In this document: positions 21,006-32,244 of the stretch, in pieces
How positions within the stretch are numbered: the first letter of the stretch is position 1
Layout: each line of letters opens with the position of its first letter
NCBI RefSeq assembly: GCF_022201045.2
Contig: NC_068560.1
Coordinates: 33,009,001 to 33,073,000 of the forward strand
Length of the DNA stretch: 64,000 nt
Source: Citrus sinensis
Taxonomy: Eukaryota; Streptophyta; Magnoliopsida; Sapindales; Rutaceae
Reading direction: 5' to 3'
The notes under the pieces: generated by a model
Database searches by the model: none
Told to the model about the DNA's origin: nothing
Seen by the model: the letters and a program-made list of their open reading frames with translations, nothing else
Program-made: the position numbers and the translations under genes

Positions 21006-23690
21006 TTTGTATATGTTTGTGTTTTTCATTTTATATGTATTGATTAATGGATATTTAAAATTTCTTATAAAATCTCCCCAAATACTCTCCATATTTTCTC
21101 CACCGGTTTTGGTCTGGTGGCATCTGGCAGTGACATTGTGTTATTTCTTATTCGTCTCAATTTTTTTAAAACTCTAATCTTGACCCTTGCTAGTATACAA
21201 ACGGCATGATATTTGTTGTGCAGCTCCCTGATTTTTAATTTTTTTTGGAAAAATAAAAAGTTGTTAATGCATTTGATTAATTTTTTTTTGTTGGTCTTGA
21301 TGATGGTGATGGTATATAATCATTTACCATGATAACTTCTTGAAAGGATTAGATTTATGTCTTGGGGCTTCATTTTAATAAATTTTCTCTTATAATGGTT
21401 GGGATTAGATAACAAAGGAATACAGATAGGATGATTTCTTTCACTATAACATTACAATACCTAAAAAAAAAAAAAAAAAATTTAGCTTTCAGTGATTTGT
21501 TTGTCTGATAACAATATAAAAGCATAGGCAAAGTGACTTTCTCATGGTAAATTTTTGAAAGGATTATGTTTATATCTTGGGTGTTCCTTTCAATAAAAAC
21601 GTGCGGAATAGGTTCAGGAATCAAAACTTTTTTCTGTACTAGGTTTTTATTCAATTATAAGGATCTTATTACATATGAATATTATGCTTTGGTAATTGAG
21701 AAATTGGGAGTGGTCAAGAGGAAAAAGATTATAATGATGTTAGCAATAACAAGGTGGTCTTAATTGTCGTGGGATAAATTATTAGTTTGTCTTTTATACA
21801 ACGTAGTTGATAATTTTCTGTATAAGAAGAATGGTTACTAGTTAGGGATCGAAATTAGAAATTTCATATGGAATACATCGTCAAAAACGGCATTAAAGGA
21901 TATGAATTTTAAATAAAAAATTAAAAAAAAAAAAAGAAGTAAAAGATGAGGACCGGTTGCTGGTTTGTGGGTTTAAAGAGTAAAGCAATGAACTTGCAGT
22001 TAGGGTTGCTTCTGGGACAGCGAAGGGTTTACTGAGTAAACTCTCAAGGTAAAAATTTTGATGGTTGGTGTCATGAGGAAATTTTTGGGTTCGAATATCT
22101 CTACTCTTGAACAAATTAGTACATTTCTATTTTGAAAGAAACTATTAGTACCTCTTTGAACAACTCTTAGAACCATTTTTCTCAATTAACCCATTAAAAT
22201 GTTAAAATAAGAAATTCAATTTTATAACAGCCACTTATCCTCAAATATAGTTAAATTTTTATTTCTAAAGTACCCTTGACCTATCTATTTTTGTTTCCAG
22301 ATACAGACCGGAATAATATCTTTTTGGCCTTTTTTTTTAAAAAAAAAATTATTTTTATTTTATACACATTTTAAAACTCAGGATAGTTCATTGTTCATTA
22401 TATATCGAACAAAACTACTAATCACAAGTTATGGTAGCTATTATTGAACACCATAATTTATATCCAATAGTTGATGTCATCATACATCAATTAGCACCAC
22501 TCGAAGTGCAACAGTTGATTTTGGGAGTGTTGTTGGCAATGCTGAGTTGATTTTGTTACTACTTAGTCAAAATAAAATTTCCATTGTTAAGGATGACGTT
22601 ATTTGTTGATTTTAGTCTTCCATGTCTTTAAAAGTCGTTAAACATGGGTTCCTGTTTTGTTGCTTGGTTCGTTATGTAAGGCTACTTAATAGCCAAAGTT
22701 ATTCTCATTTTAATAACAGTGAAAATTCTTCTCAGCATTTAGAATTCTTCCATGCTCTGTAGCTTTTAACAGGCAGTGGCTGCCTCGCGAACTGGATCAA
22801 CGGTGGTTGCGGCTTCTGGTGCGGTGGCCGATTAATGTGGCTAACGAGAGATATATATATAATCGCACCGCTACTAGCCTAGTATTGGGGCTGAACGATA
22901 TCTTTTAAAATAATTAATTAGAGTTTTTTTAGGAATAAGCAGTGTGTTATAAAATTGTATATACTTTTTAAATATTTTATTTGGGTTAATTTAGAAAAGG
23001 AGTTTGTTTAGAGGGGACAAACGGCATTTTAATGTTCTGTATATCTGTAATATTATCAAATGTTGAGTAATAGAATAAATCAATGCTACACATTGACATG
23101 ATAATCAACCACTTAGCTCATAAATTTAGCAGTTAATTTCTTCAAAAAAAAAATTATGTGGTCGGTAAAATCCAATTTTTTTTTTAAAGCAGCCAAACAA
23201 ATTTAGTAAATATAAACTAAAGAAAGAAAAAGGCGCATAAGATTTTATAGGAAATAAAAAAAGATAAAAAAAATTTGTTGAATTCATCAACCATAAGTCC
23301 TCCCTCGAGTTTTAAAAATCTTTTTTATGCAAGTAAGGTCCGATTTGGTGTCAACTTACTAGCAGGAAAAAAGTAACCAAAAGAGACAGAGCAGCGGCGG
23401 CAACGAGAGAGCTGGGATGGTGAATTGTTGTTGAAAAAATGAGAGCAACGGCCAGGGAGAGAGAGAGAGTTGTGACTTTAGATTGAAATAAGGATTTCTT
23501 TATGATGCTATATATATTTTTGCAGCATTGATAGTGGGACTAGTGTGGATCCTTAAATATAAGTGTTTTAATATGAATCATTCATTTAATATAATGGATA
23601 ATTAGATAATTAATTAATTAATTAATATGGTAGGTAACTTACAGGTTACAGGCCAATATTAATTTTTTAATTTTAGATCAATATTAATTT
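21006..23690. other. Gene-poor AT-rich DNA
   Basis: No gene supported. There are long poly(A/T) tracts and GC-richer patches at 22770-22850 and 23390-23470 that resemble leader-type sequence but have no convincing frame. Confidence 0.45.
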
Positions 23691-24285
23691 AGGAAAAAAA
23701 CCACCCACACCCCTAAGATTTGCTTAAATAATCATACAGATCTCTTTAGTTTTATAAATGGTCACATAGACCCTCTTAATTTCATAAATGACTATTATAC
23801 CTTTTGATTAAAACAATCTAAATAAATATAAATACAGTAATATGATAAAAATAATAAATAAATATCATATTATACAAATAAAGTGTTACAATAAGTATAA
23901 TTGATAAAATAACATGTACAATAAAAATTTATTATTAGTCTATCCTGACGAATTAACTAAAATCTATTAATCCAAAAATTGATTTTAAAATTGATATTAA
24001 TATGGACATAATTAAATAAGATATTTTAAATTTTATAAATTATTGTCAATGTTAGGTATAATTATTTAACTTTATTAGTATGTCAAATAGATTTTGATAT
24101 TAGTAAAAAGAATATGACAAACTAATAATAAAAGAATGTGAAAAATAATAACGTTAAAAATAAAAATTTTAATATTGAAAATATTTTATAAAATTTTATC
24201 TTATTTTATGTATTATATTTGTTAATTTAAGGAGTTTTGTATGACCATTTAAATAAAATTTAGAGGCGTAGGTGGTCTTTTTCCT
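23691..24285. mobile_element. 595-bp TIR element, unclassified
   Basis: The left end AGGAAAAAAACCACCCACAC pairs with the inverted right end AGGAAAAAGACCACCTACGC. ATTAATTT is repeated at 23683-23690 and 24286-24293, consistent with an 8-bp target duplication, although the low complexity weakens that evidence. The core is AT-rich without coding potential. Confidence 0.72.
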
Positions 24286-26672
24286 ATTAATTTTGTAGCC
24301 TATTTGAAGTACTATATCATTCTATATCATAGATCGCACTTAAGATGTTGATTTTATTAAGGTGTAATGTTATTAAAAATTAAACTTAGCGTTTATAATG
24401 TACTACAACTTTAATGTAAAATGCAATAAAAAATATAAAGACATTTTCGAGTAGTCAATTTTAGTTTTCTTTTACAAAATAGTATTATAAAAGACAACTG
24501 GTAAAATGTAATAAAAATAGTATGGAAAAAAGTTAGTAGAGGTGATTTTCCTTATAGTTATTCAAACATATGAAGTAATACGCACACATATTCAGTACTT
24601 CTATTTATCTCTATTTATTGATAGGTGGGAAATTAAAATCGTATTTACCCTCATGTATTATGAATTGATATGTGAAATATAAATATTAATAAAAGCTAAT
24701 TCGTAGACTGATGAAGTAAACCATCCTTTATGGGCATTTGATACATATATCACATGATATTTCATATAGTAGTCCAGTTTTCAATATTTATGTATGGTTT
24801 TATAAGCTAGTAAATCAATAAAAAATACCATGAGAAATCAAAGGCTATTCCATGGCCACACATTAGAATAAAATAATCTAACAATATAGACTATATTATC
24901 TTATAACATTAAGGATATGATTTAAGTAATATTTTAGCAATTTTGAGTTTCACATTGAATTTTTAAATTAATTAAATGTTGAAACCCTTTCATGTTTGGC
25001 CTGAAACAACAACTTAATAAAATTACGAAAAGCCAATAATGAATGGCGTATGGTACATAGTAAAATAAACTTTAAAATGTATTTAAACGTTCCCATGAAT
25101 TTTGTGGAATTAAACAAAATATGTTATTCAAGTGAAATTGTGAGAATATTTGAAATTATAAGGGTGGTCACTGAAAATTCTCGGAATTGAGCCAACCACA
25201 TGATCCAGACGGTTTTGTTTTGACAAATTAGCCACTTTGACTGTTGGTAATAAGTTCTTATCAGCAAAACACAATTCAAACTCGTCTTTGCAAACAATAA
25301 ACAGTATCTCATCAAGGATCAAATCTATAAATATATATATAACAATAAGCCAACAATAAAATCTTTCCTAAATTAAAAAGTTAGAAAGCTAAAAAATTAA
25401 AGGGATTTGCAGCTGGCATAAAAATAGAACTCTAAATATTTTGTTTATTTATACATCATGAAACTCGAAAAAAAAAATCCAGACTAAAGCAAAATTGCAA
25501 CATGGCCAACCAACTAATTTTTCATTGCCCAAAGATATAAAAAAGAAAACATCATGAAAGAGTTTGCAAAGCCTCACACCTTAGTCAGATTCGGTATCTT
25601 CCTAGGTGCACCTTGCCTCATGGTTGCTCTCCCCTTTGACTTTCTTCTATATGGCTGGCAATTTATGTGAACCACACGAGCCTCTAAGCCGCATGGTGCC
25701 TCTAGGCATATTAAAGAACGATTTTAAGTAGAGTAGGACAGACCTTAGACCATGGCTGCAAATACTCACGGTAATAAACTGACAATACAATAAAGATACG
25801 ACTATTACATTATTTTAAAAAATCCAGTTTGAAAATACGACCAAAATGATAAAATCAATTCAAGAACAACTTATCGCAATATTTGTTGAGAACAACTTAT
25901 CAAATCTCTTTCATCTAATTATTAGAAAACAAAGATATTCTTAAAAAATCCAATTGTAAATACATGAATTTGAGAGATAAAAGAGAGAGATTGTATTTTA
26001 CTATATCTCTATTTCTTTTTAATTTTAAATTTAAAGTTACCTATTTAACATGTTAACATAAATTTAAAATAATTAAACTATTTTATTAATAAAAATAATA
26101 TGTACTGTTGATTAGATCTAACGGTATATATTTCTCACACTATTAATGCTGTAAAAAAATAACAGCATCAAAAAGGGACCCAATAAATAAAGAGATAAGG
26201 TTTTAGGAGAGAGACGAAAGACCGTGTGGATTTTGTTTTGTAATTTATTTTAGAATTCAATTTTCAATTCTTTGAGAACCAGTTAAATATCTTCTCAATT
26301 TTATAACTATAAAAGAGAAATTGTATTATTTGTTTTATAATTTTTTTTTAATCCAATCAAACAACAATGAAAACAATCGAACAGGTCCCTTGAGTCTTGA
26401 CTCTGGCACTAGCCAATACCCACCGCGTCCTGGTATTCTTTTTTCAATACACAAGTAATTAACTGAACTGGATCATCTCTGCTCTGGTCCGTAGAACAAG
26501 ACTCTAATTTTATTTTGTCATATCATTATTATCCTTTTTTTTTTTTTTGGGTACTGCTTAAGCCAGTCGTGGATTTTGTAAATTCAGTTTATGATTATCT
26601 ATTTCACTATTAATAAAGTACTGCTTTTGTATCAGTGACTGAATGAAATGTGCATATTTTTTTTTAATTAAT
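24286..26672. other. Gene-poor AT-rich DNA
   Basis: No recognised gene. A minus-strand open frame at 25128-25322 encodes 64 residues without identifiable similarity, and a less AT-rich patch lies at 25570-25760. Both may be old gene or transposon fragments. Confidence 0.4.
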
Positions 26673-26866
26673 CAATCACCGATGGAGCTTAAGCCTTAAA
26701 GGAAGTTTCTTCTGCTGCTTGGCTTCGTTAGGTGGGAGTTGACAGTTAATGACAAACAATAGAGGGCGAGCGTTAATGCTTTTGCTTTTGTCACCCGCAA
26801 GCCGTTTTGGGTTATTAATTTGTAAACTTGTCACTAAAACCGACATTCTTTTTAGAAATTTTTAAT
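26673..26866. repeat. Second copy of the TLC-gene promoter/leader
   Basis: About 190 bp closely matching 18061-18256, starting CAATCACCGATGGAGCTTAA and running through GGTTATTAATTTGTAAACTT to a shared ATTCTTTT.AGAAATT block. Small differences include a 6-bp insertion near 26697. The matching coding exon is absent, so this is an isolated promoter fragment 8.4 kb from its source. Confidence 0.85.
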
Positions 26867-28307
26867 GTTGCGAGTCCAATCTAAACGATTGTGTCCGAAT
26901 AGTTTTAGGCACCGTTTAATTTAGCTATTCAGCAATACTTTTAAATTGACCCTGTATGAAAAAAACATGTATTATCATTAATAATTTAATAAAAATTCCT
27001 TTTACTCAAAATAGCTACTCGAAGTACAAGAAGTTAATTGTCAAGTGTAAAGTAATTTTACGGCTAAAACTTTGAAGCCAAATTGTTAATTTCACGTGCA
27101 ATTACTATTTTCCGTCTAAATATAATTATTTGTTTTATTGTGCATTTATGATGACGAGAACTTTATATTTTCGTATTAATAGAAAATTTTATAAGTTGTA
27201 GTGGAAGAAAGTTGTGGGAATAAAAATGGTGTGAGTTTTTGATTCAATTATTTAAAATTCAGTTTAGGCACGTAAAATCTCTTAATTAATATTTTATGGG
27301 GGCTACTTGCACTCTAAATATTACTTTGAACACTCTATTACTCAACACACTCGTACACTAATTATAAAAAATTAGGTTTTATTGTGTAAATTTTTTAAAA
27401 TTCTAAAAATATCCTCATTTAAATTATTTAAGTTACTTAACTTTATTTGCTTAAGACACCAATAAAGCTATTCAACACGTTAATCATAAAAGATTTAACA
27501 TATACTTACAACAATATACTTAAGTCAAGATTTAACATATACTTACAAATATTGAATTTGTACCCAAAAACTTGCAATAAGAATATAATGTTCAATATTA
27601 AATTTTGCACCTAAAATGATTTTCAGTGACAATGCAATAATTAAAAAAATTCCGTAAATACTCTTGAGAGAAGAAGAAGAAGAAGACAATGAGGTGAAAG
27701 GGTCAAAACTCAATTTTTTTTTAAAAAAAAAAAGTTTCCTTTGGAGTACTTTTGTTTTATTTTATTTTTAAAAATAAAAAGTATCACGCAATTTTATAGC
27801 CAAAATTTTTCTCAAAATTGATTTTCTTGTTTTTCATTTAAATATTAATTAAGAAGTTGGAAATAAACGCTTTAGGGTTTAATGTATGAAAATTATAAAT
27901 AAAACAATAAGTGTATTATACAAATATTTAAAGTAATTATATAATATTAATTTATGATAAATTATTTTTAAAAATAATTCAAATGATATAACGCAACCAA
28001 GCCCTGGAAGACTTGTAAGATGAAGTTAGTTTTGATTTTTTGATGCATCAAATTGCTACGTAGTCATCCCAATTGGAAATCAGGTTGCACGAGTCCTAAG
28101 AAGAGAATCATCCGTACCAAATCTTCTTGCACATTAATAGTTTTTTGTCACGTGATTTGCATATCACTTGTCACCGATTTCCGAACATACTTCACATCAC
28201 ATTGAATGCAAAGTCGTCAATGGATAAAGCTAAGAATACACTAATTGTTCAGGGAGATATGGGTTTAATATTCTCAGACCATTTTGCCCCTCATCCACAA
28301 TCGGGTT
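26867..28307. other. Gene-poor AT-rich DNA
   Basis: No gene supported. Contains a GAAGAAGAAGAAG tract near 27669 and several poly(A/T) runs. Confidence 0.45.
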
Positions 28308-28636
28308 TGATTCATCTCACGTTGAGCGATGTAATCCAAACCGAGCACCCGTTCCAAAAACTCTTTTTGGTATTCGTGAAGTTTATAGTAGAAGTCGTGC
28401 ACCTGACTTTCTCCATCAGTGGCATTCATCTGAAGGTTGGATTGATATTTCGAAACCTCAGCATTATCTTTCTGATGTCGGCTCACGGGGATAGGTTTGT
28501 TGATAAGGCGACAGAGTTTATTGAGGTAATACTAATTCAGTGTCTATGTTCTATTATTCACTGCCTCGTTAAACTAGGGTTTAATGATCTTGACTTAATG
28601 AAATTTATTGGGATGTATTTCAACGGTCCTTTATTT
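28308..28636 (+). repeat. Dispersed tandem duplication, copy A
   Basis: About 330 bp matching copy B at 29264-29592. On the plus strand, one frame reads FGIREVYSRSRAPDFLHQWH and then HYLSDVG before a stop. The same frame exists in copy B, although most base differences between them change amino acids. The protein of origin is not recognised; an old transposon or pseudogene is likely. Confidence 0.6.
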
Positions 28637-28812
28637 GGTACATCAATAAAAAATTAATTAAATTTGGTAAAGAGTAGGAATGACAATATTAAAAAAATAA
28701 ATTATTTTAAATAATAGCACAATGATGACTAGTTGTTATATTATCTATTTAGGTGAAATTTTATAATTCTAACAATAATTTTTATGCTTCTAACTTAAAT
28801 ATTTTATTCAGT

Positions 28813-28905
28813 ATACGTGTTAGTGCTCGTTAAATGTTTTATTCATTATACATGTTAGTGCTCATTAAATGTTTGATTTGTATACGTGTTAGTACTCATT
28901 AGGTA
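28813..28905. repeat. Short minisatellite, about three units
   Basis: Units near 40 bp containing ATACGTGTTAGTGCTC or ATACATGTTAGTGCTC and TTAAATGTTTTATTC recur three times between the two copies of the larger duplication. Confidence 0.7.
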
Positions 28906-29165
28906 TACATGTTATTATTCACTTTTATTATAGGTAAATTTTTAGTTATAGGATTTCTAGAGTCTTAAGTAAATAAAATATTTAAATTTTTATATTATTT
29001 ATTTAAGTAATATAATTTTTCTATAGATTGAAATCTTTCTAAATGCAAAGCTCTAGGCAATCAACTAATTTAACTACTGGTAGAGTCGACTTTGTTACAA
29101 ATCCTCTTAATATGATTTTCCATAGAAAAACTAAAGCTTCACCTTTTATCCCGTCTCTGTTTATC

Positions 29166-29304
29166 ACCTTTGATCTTCTACCTCTTGGCGCAATTATGAT
29201 TTATCTCATGTTGATTGGGATAATCCAAACTTAATGACCTTTGATCTTCTACCTCTCGACGCAGTTATGATTTATCTTATGTTGATCGAGGTAATCCAAA
29301 CTTA
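29166..29304. repeat. Two 68-bp units, 71-bp period
   Basis: ACCTTTGATCTTCTACCTCT begins units at 29166 and 29237, both ending AATCCAAACTTA. The second unit runs into copy B of the larger duplication. Confidence 0.88.
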
Positions 29305-29592
29305 GTACCAATTTAAAAACTTCCTTTTGATATGCTTGAAGTTTATAATAGAAGTCGTGCACCTGGCATTCTCTATCATTGGCATTCATCTAAAGATTGG
29401 GTTAATATTTCACAACTGCAACATTATTTTTCTAATGTTGGTTCACAGTGATAGGCTTGTTGATGAGGCCATGCAGTTTGTTCAGGTAATACTAATTTAG
29501 TGTTTTTGTTCAGTTATTCATTGTCTCGTTAAACTAAAGTTTAATGATCTTGGCTTAATGAAATTTATTAGGATGGAATTCAACGGTGCTTT
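29264..29592 (+). repeat. Dispersed tandem duplication, copy B
   Basis: Partner of 28308-28636, 956 bp downstream in the same orientation. The corresponding frame reads FDMLEVYNRSRAPGILYHWH, then VGSQ and a stop. Function is not recognised. Confidence 0.6.
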
Positions 29593-30833
29593 GAGCTTTT
29601 ACATATCTTTTGGTATTATTATATTTACAATACAAAACTCAATATTCAAGAGTTGCCTGAGCTAGATCGTCGTGGTAATTAGTAAGATAACTACCATTTT
29701 TGTTTTTATTTTACTTATTTTATTTTATTTTTTTAACAACTTGCAATGACCATTCAATCTAAGCTTGGCATGTTTTGAAGAGGGGGTGAAAGATAGGTTG
29801 AAGATTTTGGTTATATAGTCTCATATGAGTAGAACTCTGCATGTATTTTTATTTTATTATTCACCATGCATCCACGTAAACAAACGATTGAAAATTTTGT
29901 TGTCCGTCAATTTTCCTTGGAGAAGTTGTCCATTATGCTGCCACTGTGCAAATGGAACTCAGTGTGGTTTGCACTTAGATCTTGGGTGTGTAAGTTGGGT
30001 TGTTTGGCATGAGCAGTGGTAACGTGCGGTGGGTTCGATGTGTGTTAAGCGTCTATGATGTCTGGAAAGAAAGAAAGGTTTTGTTTAGGATATTTCAAAA
30101 GGGGATGAGGGGTTTTTTTTGGATAAATTCACTTGTTATTAGTACGAAATTACAATATTAACATTTTAATAAGTTGAAGAAACATATTCCGTTAATAAAT
30201 GGGGGTCTAAATATCTTTTTCAAAATATTAGAAAGTTTTGTAGCTTCTTACTAAATGTTGAGGGTGTAGCAGTCATTCTCTAAAAAATATTTTTATATTA
30301 GTTGTTAATTATTCTATATTCAAAATAAAAGATATTATTTATACATATTTATAAATCTGTAAATAACTTTGAAATAACATTATGTTCATTTCAGTCATCA
30401 TTATTTTTAAAATAATTTAACAGTAAGATTTACTAGATATATATGACTATTTTTAGAATTTACAATGCTTTTAAAAATAAATTTTATTAAATATTTAACT
30501 ATTTTTTTTACAGCACAGTTAATAATTATTATTTTAATAATTACAACATTACTAAATTGACCCTAAGAATCATCAATATATATTTCTCAATATTTTTTCA
30601 TCTTGAGGACAATTTTCCTTTTTATGCATTTTAGTTTTCTATTTGAAAAAATTAGTAAAATAAATTATAAGTACTAATAGACAAAGATATTTTACTAATG
30701 TATTAACATATAGACCACATGTTTTTCAAAAACAAGTGTTGCGCAAACTACCCATAGACAAATCTAAGCATATTCCCAATTTGAGACAGCACATAAGTTT
30801 ACTCCAAAATCAAGCCATCAATCATAATCAAAT
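29593..30833. other. Gene-poor AT-rich DNA
   Basis: Nothing supported. A 65-codon open frame at 29825-30022 has no recognisable similarity. Confidence 0.45.
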
Positions 30834-31814
30834 TAGGGATGGCAATGGATTGGATCTGATTCAAGATCCACGTGATCCAAATCCAATCGGATTGGATTTG
30901 GATCGGTTTAAAATTAATTTGAATCGGATTTGGATATTAATGTGCGGATCTAAGACGGATCTGGAGTATGTATGGATCTATCTTAATATCTAAATCCATA
31001 TCCATATCCACTCATCTTTTAATTTTATTTTTTTTAAACGTTTCTTAACAATTGTGAAATTATAATGATAATGAATTTTATTCATAGCATATTAGTGGTA
31101 TTTATTGTGCATTTAAACTTTTAAAACTTAAATGTTAGTTTTTTAAATTTAAAAGTCAGCCAACCCTAAAGCATGTACATGCAATATTCAAATTGCAAGC
31201 CAAGTAATACAACCTGACAATTTATTTTATTATATTGGCCTAATAATTTTTAAGGAATATAATTATTCATATATTTAGTCAAATATGGTTATAATAAAAA
31301 TAATAAAGGACTGAATATAAATCATATTTAGTTTATATGTCATTATCTAATATTGTAAGAATGATGGTAGGTGTGTCGTGAATATTATAATGATGAAGCA
31401 AACAATATAATATTAGATTGATCTTACTCCTTCAATTACTTTTGAATGATATTTTATTATATTTCTTATTTGTTGTGTTTGGTGTAAAAGTATAAACTAC
31501 AATATTTATTATATTTTTTAGAAAAATTATATAATTTATTTGTTATTAGTAAATTTTAACATTCAATTTTCATTCTAAAAAATTATTACTTTTTTATTAC
31601 TGAGTTTAAGAATTCATTACGGATCTAGAGCAGATTTGGACTTTAATTTTTTTTTTTCAGATTTAGAGCAAATATAGATATATATTTTTTTAGATCTAAA
31701 TATAAAGTAAAAAATATAAATTCATGATAGATCTAAAATAAATACAAATCTAATTTTTATTATAAATTTAAATTTAGAGTAGAATAAATCCAACCTGTTC
31801 CGTTGCCATCCCTA
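30834..31814. mobile_element. Non-autonomous hAT element (981 bp)
   Basis: The ends TAGGGATGGCAATGGATTGG and (inverted) TAGGGATGGCAACGGAACAG pair. A perfect 8-bp duplication, AATCAAAT, lies at 30826-30833 and 31815-31822. Subterminal GGATTTGGAT/ATCCAAATCC-type repeats fill the left end and degrade toward the right. No transposase frame is present. Confidence 0.9.
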
Positions 31815-32088
31815 AATCAAATTTTCATCCAATAGCGTGACAGGAGGAAAGCGGGCGGATAAGAATTTTTTTTCATCAAAAACATGTTGAAAAATAAAAA
31901 AAACAAAACGCGACAAACAAATCCACAAAGCAGATACTAAAGATAGAGAAAGATATCTCAACGTCCGAGCTGGCAAATGAATCAAGATATGAAGGGCCCC
32001 ACAAGTTTCCTAGATACTCTCACTCAGACCAAGAGAGCATGTGGTTGCCCAAGACGCCACGCGTGCAACCGAAGTGTCCACCCTTGTA

Positions 32089-32094
32089 CACGTG
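32089..32094. promoter_or_regulatory. G-box CACGTG upstream of CAO
   Basis: Found in GTACACGTGGCACC, about 150 bp upstream of the CAO start codon, with another ACGCGT-type element 30 bp before it. The ACGTGGC context is the classic light- and ABA-responsive form. Activity is inferred. Confidence 0.45.
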
Positions 32095-32244
32095 GCACCC
32101 CATGGCAGGCGAACTGAGATCGCGGGGAACGGCAACCTCTTATCAACAAAATCACAAAAATTAAATGTCACACTAAATTTGCTTGCGTTTCTTTCTTTCT
32201 TCTTCTTCTTCTTCTCTCTTTACAGCGCGTGCTGCTCAAACGCC

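Noticed and set aside
28127-28657. 176-codon plus-strand frame
   Set aside because: Its frame is not the one kept in the duplicate at 29264-29592, and it has no recognisable similarity; only the duplication is reported.
28813-28905. Possible CRISPR-like spaced repeats
   Set aside because: Only three diverged, directly adjoining units with no unique spacers, in a plant nuclear genome; a minisatellite is the better call.
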